Of a DNA stretch of 64,000 nt, positions 47,149-62,435 are shown in pieces; positions within the stretch are counted from its first letter, which is position 1; the number at the start of each line of letters is the position of its first letter. The stretch is taken from assembly GCF_010389155.1 (NCBI RefSeq), contig NC_057761.1, positions 45,370,213-45,434,212 on the forward strand. The letters run 5' to 3'. This DNA is from Erigeron canadensis. Lineage: Eukaryota; Streptophyta; Magnoliopsida; Asterales; Asteraceae. A model generated the notes under the pieces. That model was not told where the DNA came from. It made no database searches and was given only the letters and a program-made list of their open reading frames with translations. The position numbers and the translations under genes were made by a program.

Positions 47149-48466
47149 GGTAATCTACAATGACGGATGATCATCTTTCCTCACCTTTTTTGTTATTTAC
47201 CAGTTTTTTTATTTAAAAGAGGAAAGATTGTATGAGTGCTGTTAGTTTGAGATATCTGGTGATGATATTCTTAAAGTGTGATTTATTTTTGGGTATATGA
47301 GAGAGCCGTGTTTGTAATTTCTGTCTCTCATTCTGAACACATATTTGGGTTGAATGAACATATAGATTGGCCAAGAGCTCGTTTACATGGAGAGCCTGGT
47401 TTGCGGTCAATCTTAAGTTAGGATTGCACATCTTTGCAGATATTCTCATTTGTGTGCACAAATAAAGCATGAATAAGATGTCAAAGAGCCAGATTGTTTT
47501 GTTTCTTGTGTCACACTGACCACTTATATGTAAGTGGAAACCTTCCTTAAGCTAGTTGAAGTGCTTAAAATCCGTATATGGGCCTGGTCGAGAAACAAAG
47601 ACGTAAAAGCGAAATTACAAAGAGTAAGATTGTCATTGTTGACAAAAGGATCTTGTATATGCTAATTTATATTTTGAGTCTTGCCACTTATTTTTGTAGT
47701 TTGTACTAAGAATTTGATCATTGGACAGTTGGACACTTTGTTGTGAAATGGTACCATATGTCTATATGAATCTCGGATCACCTTATTCACCATCTCTTCA
47801 TCAGGTCCATCTAATGCTTTCATGTTGTTTGAGGTTATAGTATCGTTTCTGTTTACCCGTTTAATGCTAATTAAATAAAAATCAAACTTGTTTTAAGATC
47901 AAACTTTACATAAGTTACGTTGTTTTTAGTTAATGAGAAGCCAATTTACAAATATGCGTTTCAATTGACTGAAGCTTTAAGTAATAATTAGATGGTCATT
48001 ATCTATTAACTTAATCTTGATATCAGACTTGTATCTTATAGTACAATATATGAGTCGTGTTTAGAACATCATAAGATAAATCAAGTAATTTTTTAAGACC
48101 TAACAATCTGTGCTAGGACACTAGGTATAACAAGAAGTTAGGTATAATAATATTAAACATCTTACCACCCAATGATTTTGATAATTCTTTGTTTGTTACA
48201 TAATTATATAGACCTATCATGCTATGTCACTTTCGGTTTCATACTATTGTAGCAATACCCCAGACACAATGTAGTTATATAGGTAATTCATTGATGAATA
48301 ATTTAAAGATTTCAAGTCTTTAAATAACTCTTTATGTGTATAAACTAGCTTGTATATATAGTGTGTACAATATAATTAAACTGGTTCACACAGAGAAGGT
48401 CTTAATTGGACGACTTTGCAGATAATCTTTTTTCTTTACATAATATTTTTAAAGACTTTTGACAGT
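47149..48466. other. 3' UTR of the importin gene and intergenic DNA
   Basis: AT-rich with no further coding frame that I can support. Confidence 0.5.
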
Positions 48467-48474
48467 TATATATA
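48467..48474 (+). promoter_or_regulatory. TATA box of first DC1 gene
   Basis: TATATATA, 60 bp before the ATG. The surrounding order (GACGACTTTG, then GACTTT..GACAGTTATATATAG, then AGAGCTAGTTTC just before the ATG) is conserved upstream of the second DC1 gene. Confidence 0.6.
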
Positions 48475-48526
48475 GGTTGTGGTTCTTCTATAATTATGTC
48501 AATCAGAGCTAGTTTCATAAATAAAG

Positions 48527-48883
48527 ATGGCAGATTTCAGGCATTTTAGCCACGAACACAAGCTTACTTACTACAAAAACTTGCAAGGCAAAGAATACCA
48601 CTGCGACGGATGTAAAATGCCTTGTAAGACGTCGCTATACTCGTGTGATGAAAAAGATTGTAAACATGTCCTTCACTTCCAATGCTACCACGCCACTCAA
48701 TCTCTTTCCCATCCGTCTCACCGTGCCCATCTTCTGGTTTTATTACCTTACCCAACCTACTCCACTCATTCTTTCAAATGCGACTCTTGTGGTGAAAATG
48801 GTAAGGGTTTTAGTTTCAGCTGCTCCAACTGCAAATTCGATCTCCACGTACACTGTGCTTATAAAGGCCTCACGTCATCCTAA
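48527..48883 (+). CDS. DC1-domain (cysteine/histidine-rich C1-like) protein, short
   Basis: Intronless, 118 residues, ATG at 48527. Starts with FRHFSHEHKLTYYKN, the first His-rich half of a DC1 zinc motif, followed by CDGCKMPC and SCDEKDCKHVLHFQCY. A second DC1 unit follows: HPSHRAHLL, FKCDSCGENGKGF, SCSNCKFDLHVHCAY. DC1 proteins are plant-specific, predicted zinc-binding, and often induced by stress or pathogens; their biochemical role is poorly known. Only two units are present whereas many family members have more, so it is a small member. The promoter and protein are closely related to the gene at 52508, which makes them tandem duplicates about 4 kb apart. Confidence 0.9.
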   Translation: MADFRHFSHEHKLTYYKNLQGKEYHCDGCKMPCKTSLYSCDEKDCKHVLHFQCYHATQSLSHPSHRAHLLVLLPYPTYSTHSFKCDSCGENGKGFSFSCSNCKFDLHVHCAYKGLTSS

Positions 48884-49387
48884 TTAAACGTAATAATTGA
48901 ATTTCGATTGAATATGGATGTTGATTGAATATCTGTGTTCTGTTCTGTATTACATTAGCTTGTTTTGAATGAGCCGTGTGACAATTTGTGTGTTTGTTAT
49001 CTTTCTTTTCATTCCTTGTAAACTTAAAGTACATTCATTTTGGTTTTGTTGGGATAAGATTGTAATAAATAATATGTGCTGTATTTTCACCAATTATCTC
49101 GAATGAAATACTTTAACCAGTTTGATTACACTGGATTTTCGCACCCATTGTAAATAGAAATCGCTGTACAAGCTTGCAGCTTCAATCACCGGATTTGACT
49201 CACTATAACTACAAACCCATTGAAATCATTCTCTGGTCCAGAAAGAAAAAGAAAAATGATTTATCATGTTTACATGGGAGTTTTACAAAAAACTCCATTA
49301 TGTAAAATATCTGCAATATACCACTTTAACACATGAAAAATATGGCACTATTCGTTAATCTGAAACATATATATGGAGACCAACATA
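48884..49387. other. Intergenic DNA after the first DC1 gene
   Basis: Presumed 3' UTR and spacer. No gene or repeat that I can support. Confidence 0.5.
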
Positions 49388-49401
49388 TTTTTACCCTAAT
49401 T

Positions 49402-49725
49402 TTTTTTTTTTTTTTTTGAAAGGTGAATTTCACTTGAGAACTTCGTGTCGTGATTCGACAGTGGGAGGTTTAACATATGTTGTCTTAATCAGGTCCGCGT
49501 TAGAGAGCTCCCTCGAAGTAGAAATGTCTATTTCAAGTACCCGATGGGAAAAAACCCCCTACTAACCCGCCCGAAGGCACGACGATCAATAAGGGTAAAC
49601 CTTGTCTCTTCAGACTTGAACCTGGATATACCCAAGCCAAGCCTTCATAGAAAGACTTCCAAATCTTGAACCTAAAACTTCTTGCTTGTAAGGCAAATGC
49701 TCAACCACTTAAGCTAACTAGGAAG
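49402..49725 (-). mobile_element. tRNA-derived SINE with perfect 14-bp TSD
   Basis: 324 bp on the minus strand. The poly-A tail appears as a T tract at 49402-49417. At the far end the minus strand reads TAGCTTAAGTGGTTGAGCA, an A-box, and then GGTTCAAGA, a B-box, with tRNA-like spacing. TTTTTACCCTAATT flanks it exactly at 49388-49401 and 49726-49739. Both promoter boxes, A tail and TSD are intact, so it is a full-length, fairly recent copy. Confidence 0.9.
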
Positions 49726-50072
49726 TTTTTACCCTAATTAACTCTATACAATCGAGGAAAATAGTTAGGGAGACATATTAAATGACATGCCTAAAAACTT
49801 GGAAAGATATAACACAAACACATGGGGTTTTAGAATTTAGAGTGGATGGTATGACAAAAGGCAAGAAGTTGGGACCTAATGGCAGCTGCACGAATACCGC
49901 CCCGCGCCCCGCCCGTCTATTAGACACTTGTGGGTGGGGAGTGAATTAGGGACCATGGATGGTGCCTATTTTATCACCGTTCTTTTAATTTATTATCTTT
50001 TATTGTTTTTGGTTTTTTTAAATGGGAAAGTGATGAGATGAATAGACATACATTTTTTACGAGCATGGTATC

Positions 50073-50580
50073 CGTGCAATGCGGCGACGGTGGTGGGCAA
50101 GGCGGTCTAGTGGTGTCGGTGATTGTACTATTGGTGATGGTGGTGGTGTCAAGTTGTGTAGGTTGATGTAATTGTGATAGTTGAAATTTTTTTAGAGATA
50201 AAAGCTTAAAGTGTTAAATATTAAAATAAAAGTTTATAGTGTAAATTAATTGATTAATGGAAAGTTTGGTATTTTATAAACACTCTTTTCATAGTGAGTG
50301 TTTATTAAGAATAATTTAGTAATTCAGTATGTAACTATTTTGTAACTATTTCTAAAAATAGGGGGTGTGATAATTTTAATACAGAAATACAAGCATGGTA
50401 CCCGCGCAATGCGGCGACGGTGGTGGGGAGGCGGTCTAGTGGTGTCGGTGATGGTACTATTGGTGGTGGTGGTGGTCTTAAGTGGTGTATATGTTGATGT
50501 AATTGTAATAGTGAAAACTTTTAGAAGATAAAGACTTAAAGTGTTAATTATTAAAATAAAAGTTTAGAGTGTACATTATA
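50073..50580. repeat. Two tandem copies of a GC-headed repeat family
   Basis: GAGCATGGTATCCGTGCAAT GCGGCGACGG-type heads occur at about 50073 and 50393, each followed by GGTGGTGG..GGCGGTCTAGTGGTGTCGGTGAT, a GTTGATGTAATTG segment, and TTAAAGTGTTAA..AAAATAAAAGTTTA. Spacing is about 320 bp. On the minus strand each ends with a CCGCATTGCGCGG-like mini-hairpin, suggestive of Helitron 3' ends, but a CTRR terminus is not clear. Confidence 0.7.
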
Positions 50581-51587
50581 ATTCATTATGGGCAAAACAT
50601 AAAAAGTCAGGGACACTTATAATAATTCAAAGGTAAAATATTGTCTAAAATAAAAAAAAGGTATTTGCGGGAGTAATAAAGAAAAGATAGATAAGTGGGA
50701 AGGAATGCGCGTGTGAAGAGGAATAAGTGAATAACCCAATACTCCATCTACCTTATGGAGGTCAAAAGGGAAAACGATTTCATTCAAAGTAACATAAAAT
50801 AAATGATGATGATGATGATAACCTAAAAAAAAAATGTCGGGATCGATCATCACAATGAAAAATCAACACAAAAGTTAATCACACGTGGCACGTTGGATTT
50901 AAGGACCCAAAAGAGAGAGATAATTTCTACCAAAGTAACATGACGGGAACTATAATAAAATGACACAAATTATATGATAAAAGATAATTTCTACGTCTAA
51001 TTCTAGTTCTAATTAAACAAATCAGTCGTTCGTCTTAAAACTTAAATTTTAGATATACCAAGTTTACCTATGTAATCCTAATAATATTTTTTTAATACAT
51101 TACTTACTCAAAACTATTAATTTCAAATGAATAAAATATCATTTAGATAATTCACAACATTCATATTCATATTCATATTTTAACTAAATATCATTCAAAC
51201 ATTAGCATCCACACTTAAATCTAGACGCAAGGGAATAGAAAAAAAAAAAGAGACTACAACAAAATCGTTTTGACCAAGTCATTAGCTGACTGCTGACATA
51301 ATACAATCGTTTTCTTGGTTGCCTTGCATATTTACAATTTTATTTTTTTAACTTAGGAAATTTGATATTATTTATATTAGACTCAATCATCATTGAATTG
51401 CAGAAAGAAAGAAAGATCTTCAAAGGCATCATCTTCATCGTTGATGCCTATGGAAGGTAAAAAAGAATAAGATTTTTAATCATATTCTTTTATGTAAGGA
51501 TAAGGTCTTTCTTGATATCAAAGCAATTGGATTCTTATGGTATAAAAGTAGATTAAAACAAAGAACTATTAGTTGGGAGGATTGGAA
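50581..51587. other. Intergenic AT-rich DNA
   Basis: Contains short GAT/ATG microsatellites (50800-50820) and TTCATA repeats (51163-51178). No gene visible. Confidence 0.5.
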
Positions 51588-51603
51588 TTGTTTTAATGTA
51601 ACT

Positions 51604-51840
51604 TTTTTTTTTTGAACAACGAGTTAGTAGTTAGTAATTAGCGGTTAGCATTCGAGACACCACAGTTACATCCAATTGGGCAGTATGCGATGCACGAACC
51701 ACGCATGCCTGGGATAAAACCCAGGACTCTCGAAATCCCTCCATAATAATCCACTCCTACAAATGTAGGAAGTGAGATTTGAACCCTGGTAGCTTTCCTC
51801 AAGGTCAAAGACTTTACCAATAGGCCACCAACCCATTCGT
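51604..51840 (-). mobile_element. tRNA-derived SINE with perfect 16-bp TSD
   Basis: 237 bp on the minus strand with the A tail as a T tract at 51604-51613. Minus-strand promoter boxes: TGGCCTATTGGTAAAG (A-box) near 51830 and GGGTTCAAATC (B-box) near 51780. TTGTTTTAATGTAACT flanks it exactly at 51588-51603 and 51841-51856. A 3' fragment of the same family (CGAGTTAGTAGTTAGTA) recurs at 58685. Confidence 0.9.
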
Positions 51841-51856
51841 TTGTTTTAATGTAACT

Positions 51857-52432
51857 AGTCCTCTTTTGTAATTGTATCTTGCCACTTTGCAATCGAAGAG
51901 TAATGTTGTATTAATGTGAATGATTTATGCTTTTAAAAAAAATCATTGAATTGAAGAATGTAAGTCTTATTTGGAACGTAATCATTAATTCATTATTAAT
52001 CAACATTTGATGTTCATGAAGTCTTGACAAAAGAGTTCTATATGACCTTGCACTTCATGTTAGGTATAACAAGAAATATAACATCGTTTTGATTGTTTTG
52101 ATAGTTATTTATGTTGAGATTTTGACTTGGTGGTATCTTTAACATGAAAGTGTGAACTAGTACTGCTTTGGTTTTTTACCTTGAAGTATTTTATTAAAAT
52201 CCGAGCCCTATTTCTTATATGGATGAATTATTATGGGGTTTTCAAAAGTCTTAAAATTAAAAAACAATCAAATTAAAGATACTAAAATTCATTTTGGCCT
52301 TCATTTAAATATTTGATAGAAACTTTATGTGTACCAAACTACCAACTTATGCACGTAGTGTGTACATTATAACATAAATACATAATCTTAGACGACTTTG
52401 TTTACTTAATATTATTGTGGGACTTTAAGAGT
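51857..52432. other. Upstream region of second DC1 gene
   Basis: AT-rich spacer; no other feature visible. Confidence 0.4.
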
Positions 52433-52442
52433 TATATATATA
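52433..52442 (+). promoter_or_regulatory. TATA box of second DC1 gene
   Basis: TATATATATA, ~66-75 bp before the ATG. GACGACTTTG upstream and AGAGCTAGCTTCAC downstream match the first DC1 gene's promoter in order and spacing. Confidence 0.6.
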
Positions 52443-52507
52443 GCTTGTGTTTATATGCTATATCATCAATGTGACAAATAAGAGCTAGCTTCACAAATTA
52501 ATTAAAG

Positions 52508-52954
52508 ATGACTATGCACTTTAGCCATAAACACAAGCTTTATTACCACAAAATCTTGAAAGGTAAGAGCCTCACTTGTTACTGCTGTAATTATCCTATC
52601 TTAAACAACACTGAGGGCTACTCGTGCGATGAAGATGGTTGCAGTGTTTACCTTCACTTTCAGTGCTTCACCGCAGCACGGTCTCTTTCCCATCCGTCTC
52701 ACCCTACTCACCTTCTAAACTTATTACCTTATCCGACCTACCCAAGCGCTCTCTTCAGGTGCGACTCTTGTAATGAAAATGGAACCGGTCTATGTTACTC
52801 CTGCCCCAACTGCAAATTTGATCTCCACGTCCACTGTGCTTATCGTGACCTCAAGCCTGACCTCAAATCTAAACCGGAAAGCAGCACACTCAAGTCTAAA
52901 CCGCCTAACACCACTCCACAGGAACAGCTCCATCACACCAAAACAAAAGGGTAA
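52508..52954 (+). CDS. DC1-domain (cysteine/histidine-rich C1-like) protein with extended tail
   Basis: Intronless, 148 residues. Starts MTMHFSHKHKLYYHKI; first unit CYCCNYPI, SCDEDGCSVYLHFQCF; second unit HPSHPTHLL, FRCDSCNENGTGL, SCPNCKFDLHVHCAY. The Cys and His positions match those of the 48527 protein one for one. A 30-residue Lys/Pro/Ser/Thr-rich tail (KPDLKSKPESSTLKSKPPN) is absent from its partner and looks disordered. The two genes are tandem duplicates; the shared promoter blocks suggest that expression control was duplicated too. Molecular role unknown beyond predicted zinc binding. Confidence 0.9.
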   Translation: MTMHFSHKHKLYYHKILKGKSLTCYCCNYPILNNTEGYSCDEDGCSVYLHFQCFTAARSLSHPSHPTHLLNLLPYPTYPSALFRCDSCNENGTGLCYSCPNCKFDLHVHCAYRDLKPDLKSKPESSTLKSKPPNTTPQEQLHHTKTKG

Positions 52955-53468
52955 ATCACCTTGGGTACTCATGTGATTAAGGCCGCACACCATTCGCTAT
53001 GCATGGATTCATGTTCTCTTTTTGATTTACTCGTGTGACGTTTGTTTTAGTTATCCATCGTATTTGTTTCTAGTAAATTTAAGCTGGTTTTGTTGGAATA
53101 AAGTCTATATATCGTAAACAATGTATTCGTTTAAGCTTAACATGCTACTTATATATATGCATCCACAGATAAAATGTATATATAGTTTAAGCTTATTAAC
53201 TTAAACATGCTAATCATATATATGAACCAAAAAATATTAACATCAATACAGAAATTAAGCCCTGATACGACCGTTAACTACTACTTCAACAAAAGTAATA
53301 CACTAATTCAATCAGTAAGCAGCTTTTTCACAAGATGAAAGAAATGTAAATTAAAACAACATGAACCCTCAGATTATTATCATTTACATATAAAATGTAT
53401 ATATATGTATAGTCAAAAAATAAACGTCGACTTTCATATATATAAATCTATATAGAACAGACTTGGGT
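52955..53468. other. Spacer between convergent DC1 and ARF genes
   Basis: Presumed 3' UTRs of the DC1 gene (plus) and ARF gene (minus). No further gene. Confidence 0.5.
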
Positions 53469-58395
<4,927 letters not shown>

Positions 58396-58657
58396 CTATC
58401 TATGCAAGTGACTTGAAATTAAGCACGGCGTACGTTGATGAAACTAAAAGTGCCTCTGAATCATTCATAATTTGATAAACTAAAGGTGGAAATTCTCATT
58501 CATAGACTGAATAATCAAAAATAGTAGTAGATCATACAAAGGTATAACAATAGAAACCCAATTAGGCCTAATCTTGTTAAGAGGCTTAAACCAGCTAGTA
58601 TGACCTATAAGGCCCTTACATACTAATCTAAGAGACGTTACCTACTATAAGTCTATA

Positions 58658-58710
58658 ATTAGTTTTTTTTTTTTTTTTTTTAAACGAGTTAGTAGTTAGT
58701 AGTTTGTTTT
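58658..58710 (-). mobile_element. Truncated SINE 3' end
   Basis: A T tract (58662-58680) followed by AACGAGTTAGTAGTTAGTA, the same 3' end as the SINE at 51604-51840. Only ~30 bp of body remains. It lies in the intron of the ARF 5' UTR. Confidence 0.6.
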
Positions 58711-59125
58711 ACTACATTGATAACCGAAGGTAATATATATTTATAAGGCAAAAGTAATTATAGTTCGTTACAATTTTATTCGAGTACACTACGAGACTTA
58801 TATATATATTTGTATCCATGCAACGATGCAAACACGTACGAGATAGCTTATATATCGTCTTAATTAACACCAAAAACACAAAAAACTTTATCTGGAAAGA
58901 AAGATATCGACGTGACATGACAAATGCCTATATAACAAAGATATATGTGACAAATTCATCAAATAATAATCATTTAACAAACAAAAGTATGCATGATTTA
59001 TCAAACAATGCAAATTAAACAAATGCGCCCATATATTATTGATCCAAAATGAAGGATGATAAATTTTGGCATTAATAAAAAAATATAACAATGCTAAATA
59101 TATGTATAAATGGTATAGGACTCAC

Positions 59126-59240
59126 GATCTGCCGAAGATTTGAAAATTTGACGAAGAATGGTTGCGAATTTTGAATTACCCTCACGATTTTTTGTTGGAG
59201 AACTTTGGAAATTTTACAAGAGAGAAGATGAAACCAGCCT
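59126..59240 (-). other. Probable 5' UTR exon of the ARF gene
   Basis: On the minus strand TTCTCTCTTGTAAAATTTCC leads to CTTCGGCAGATC before a GTGAGT donor at 59125. It joins an acceptor (TTACTAG) 8 bp before the ARF ATG. The upstream boundary is a guess. Confidence 0.55.
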
Positions 59241-60061
59241 GATGAAAAATAAAAATAAAAGTCAGGATTATAGAAAATAAACGTATAATTAGTTAGACGT
59301 TAACTTTTGGGCAGTTTTAATTAATTTAATTACTCAATTTAACTTGTATCTTACAATAACTAAATGATGTCCGCCAATATGCGAGGATGAGAATAGACAA
59401 CATGCGACAACGTCGTGACGAATAAATAAATTTATCATCAATATTATATACTATAAATAACACTTTATTTTTAGAAATATTAAAAAAATGTAATATTTTT
59501 ACTTAACATTCTTTAAAATATTTTTATCTACATTACCCTTTAATTTGAATAATTTATATGGAAAATGATTAATCCTCATAACCAAATAACTTAATAATCT
59601 TTCTAATCATGAGATGGGGACACATGAAAACATCAGGGGACAAGATTTAGAAAGAGAATTAATGGATACCACATGTCAACTTCTTAATGTATTAGAAGGA
59701 TTATTAGGCTATTTGGTTAGGAGGATGTGTCATTTTTCTAATTATATTATACTATCAATCATTTATCTTTAAAAATATATTCATTAACTTTTAATAATAA
59801 TACGAGTAATAAATTAAATAATTAAAAGAAAATTAAAGTCTAAAACAGTGAGGGAGGATTTTTTGTGTTTGATTAGAGATCCATGTGGACACGGGTCGGT
59901 AATATTTGGGGGCAGTAAAAGACCTACCGGCCCAAAAACATCATCCCCAATAATAGTTACTGTCGACCAGGGCGGGATTGGTATATAGCTCCTGACCGAT
60001 CTCTTTGATTTTTTCTGGTACGTTTTCTTAGTCGCCAACATTTTTGTGTCTATCTTCATTC

Positions 60062-60103
<42 letters not shown>

Positions 60104-60773
60104 GCTTATAATAATAACCTGTAATTTTGTATCTGTTAAATTCCATTCATGATAAATACAGACACACAGATGTAACCTAATTATAGTTTTTTCAATACTT
60201 GACTGTAGCTCATCACATCATATTTTGTTATCTGGGAAGTGATTTGACAACAACTAATACTAGAATACTCTACAATAGTTATTGTTGTTGTGTACTGCAA
60301 CAAGTTGTTTTGTTAAGTTAACTATATTATACGCCAATGTGGGGGTAGAGGCTCTTACCTCTTGGGGTCTAACACCAGAGGCGTATTTAGGAGCAATGTA
60401 GTTTTAAGAGATTTGCCGTTCAAAAAAAAAAGGTACACTAGTGTTGGTGTTTGTGAGTGTGTAATTTTCAAGTGATTGAAAATTATTGATTTTTTCCCTG
60501 CAAAATAAAGCTAAAATGCACCTGATAGCTTTATGCAGACCTACGAGTTCATAACACACGTTTTTTATTTTTTCCAGTCAGCATCATACACAAGGTTAAA
60601 ATGGCAACTATGTATCATTCAGTCTGTACATTCATAACAGTTATCGGTCTGCTTTCTTTCAGAAGTAGGTTCATACAAAGCCTTTGAATCTTTCGCGTCT
60701 TTGAATTATTCAGCGCTAAATCATTCTGTCTTATCAAACAGCCCTTAACGCCACACACAAACTCACAAGTATC
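59241..60773. other. Divergent promoter region between ARF and mTERF genes
   Basis: AT-rich, with an (ATT)n microsatellite at about 60063-60104. Pyrimidine-rich A-tailed fragment at 60340-60431 is SINE-like but unproven. No gene with clear support. Confidence 0.5.
60063..60104. repeat. (ATT)n microsatellite
   Basis: About 13 ATT trinucleotides without interruption, in the spacer between the ARF and mTERF genes. Confidence 0.9.
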
Positions 60774-62435
60774 ATGCTGTTCCGGCGTGCAATTCCGCCA
60801 CTCCTTTCTCATGCCGCCACTCGCCATCATTTCTCCACCGCTATGAGCCTTAAATCTCTCTCAAAAATACCTCATAGATCCAGAGCCAAAGCCATCCAAC
60901 AAGCTCAGGAAGCCCTAACAGACTACCTTCATGCCGTCAGAACTATACCATACACATTTGCTGAGAATATCAGCAAATACTCAGTCGTCTCTCTGTCTGC
61001 CACTATTTCTAAAGTAAAGTTCTCCACATCGGAATTTCCAAAATCTTTGCAGAGGCTCTTTAGGTACCACCCGGTAAATGAATTTGAGTTATTTTTTGAA
61101 AGCATTGGCATTGATGTTGATGAACTTGATGGGGTTTTGCCTGCGCATAAATTCTTTTTATCACAAGATTTAGATACGTTTAATGCTGCTTGCACCCTTT
61201 ATGGTTTTGGGTTTCCTTGGAATAAGTTGGGAATTTTGTACAAAGAAGAAAAGACGATTTTTGATAAGGGCCCAAGTGAACTAAAGGAAATATGGAGCAA
61301 GTATAAAGATTGTGGGTTAACTAGTTCATCTTTAGTTGGAATATGCCTGGTTTTTCCTCATGTATTATTAAATGGGGATAGCGCATTGGTTAATGATTTG
61401 AAACGGGTTATTTTAGATTTCGATTTGAGTAAGGACATGGTAGGTGACGTAGATTCATGGATTGATATTTGCAAAAAGATTCGGTTGTTTTACAATTTGG
61501 GTTGCGAGAAAGATGACATATTTGACATGATTGGTAGAAATAAAACTATTTTGGCTTGTTATTCAGAAGAATTTTTATCCGAGAAAGTCGAGTATTTTTG
61601 TGGATTTGATGTTACAAAAGAAGAAGTTGTGTCATTACTTCTTTTGGAAAATGAGATTTTTGAATATGATTTAAAGACTCCGGTGTTTTGTGTCATGAGA
61701 TTGCTAAGACACTTTGGGATGGATGAAAACCATTTGGTTTTAATTACTAAGAAGTACCCCTATGTTTTTGGTAAAAACAGATTGGCTAATCTGCCTCATG
61801 TGATGAGAGCATTAAATGTTAATCGATGGTTCTTTGATAAGCTAAAATACGGGGGGTTTCAGCTGTTTAAAAGTTATCAAATCATTAATTCTGATCAAGG
61901 TATTGATAAAGACTTTGCTGACAGCATACTGAGAATCCAATCTTCTAGATTGTCTGTTCACACTTTCGGGAAATTGCAGTTCCTGCACAGTATTGGGTAC
62001 GGAGAGAATGGCTTGACTATAAAAGTGTTGAAACTTGTTCACGGGACGAGTAGTCAGTTAAAGGAGCGTTTTCTTTGCTTACTTCATAATGGAGTTGAAT
62101 TTTCAAAGCTCTGTAAAATGATTAGTATTTCACCAAAAATATTAAATCAACAATCAGAAAGTCTTGAAAGGAAAGTGAGGTTTCTTTGCGAAGATATTGA
62201 TCCCTCTTTGAATTATCTTGACGGGTTTCCAGCTTATTTGTGCTTTGACTTGGAGAAAAGAATAAGGCCCAGATACAGATTTCATACATGGCTTATGGAA
62301 ATGGGTTTGTGTGAAAGAAAATATTCACTGTCTAGTATGATTTCGACTAGTGAGGGAACCTTTATAGATCGCGTTTATAGAATTCATCCCGCTGCTCCAA
62401 AAATATATCTTGAAATATTTTTGAAAAGATTATGA
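60774..62435 (+). CDS. mTERF family protein, mTERF18/SHOT1-like, mitochondrial
   Basis: Intronless, 553 residues, ATG at 60774. The N-terminus MLFRRAIPPLLSHAATRHHFSTA is Arg/Ser/Ala-rich with no acid residues, as in mitochondrial targeting peptides. The body has the repeating helical pattern of mTERF motifs, with Leu- and Pro-spaced units such as VFPHVLLN, KKYPYVFGKNR and ISPKILNQ about every 35 residues. Segments FGFPWNKLGILYKEE and LPHVMRALNVNRWFFD resemble plant mTERF18 (SHOT1), where Arabidopsis mutants tolerate heat through altered mitochondrial gene expression and lower ROS. mTERF proteins bind organelle nucleic acids and affect transcription, splicing or ribosome assembly. No frame damage. 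The exact mTERF number is from memory. Confidence 0.87.
   Translation: MLFRRAIPPLLSHAATRHHFSTAMSLKSLSKIPHRSRAKAIQQAQEALTDYLHAVRTIPYTFAENISKYSVVSLSATISKVKFSTSEFPKSLQRLFRYHPVNEFELFFESIGIDVDELDGVLPAHKFFLSQDLDTFNAACTLYGFGFPWNKLGILYKEEKTIFDKGPSELKEIWSKYKDCGLTSSSLVGICLVFPHVLLNGDSALVNDLKRVILDFDLSKDMVGDVDSWIDICKKIRLFYNLGCEKDDIFDMIGRNKTILACYSEEFLSEKVEYFCGFDVTKEEVVSLLLLENEIFEYDLKTPVFCVMRLLRHFGMDENHLVLITKKYPYVFGKNRLANLPHVMRALNVNRWFFDKLKYGGFQLFKSYQIINSDQGIDKDFADSILRIQSSRLSVHTFGKLQFLHSIGYGENGLTIKVLKLVHGTSSQLKERFLCLLHNGVEFSKLCKMISISPKILNQQSESLERKVRFLCEDIDPSLNYLDGFPAYLCFDLEKRIRPRYRFHTWLMEMGLCERKYSLSSMISTSEGTFIDRVYRIHPAAPKIYLEIFLKRL

Noticed and set aside
59814..60059. 81-codon minus-strand frame with SYIPIPPWSTVTIIGDDVFG
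   Set aside because: Reads like a protein in places, but no flanking exons, splice sites or known domain could be supported.
60340..60431. SINE-like 3' end (GCCGTTC followed by an A tract)
   Set aside because: Resembles the tail at 25440, but no B-box, no matching TSD and no clear body.
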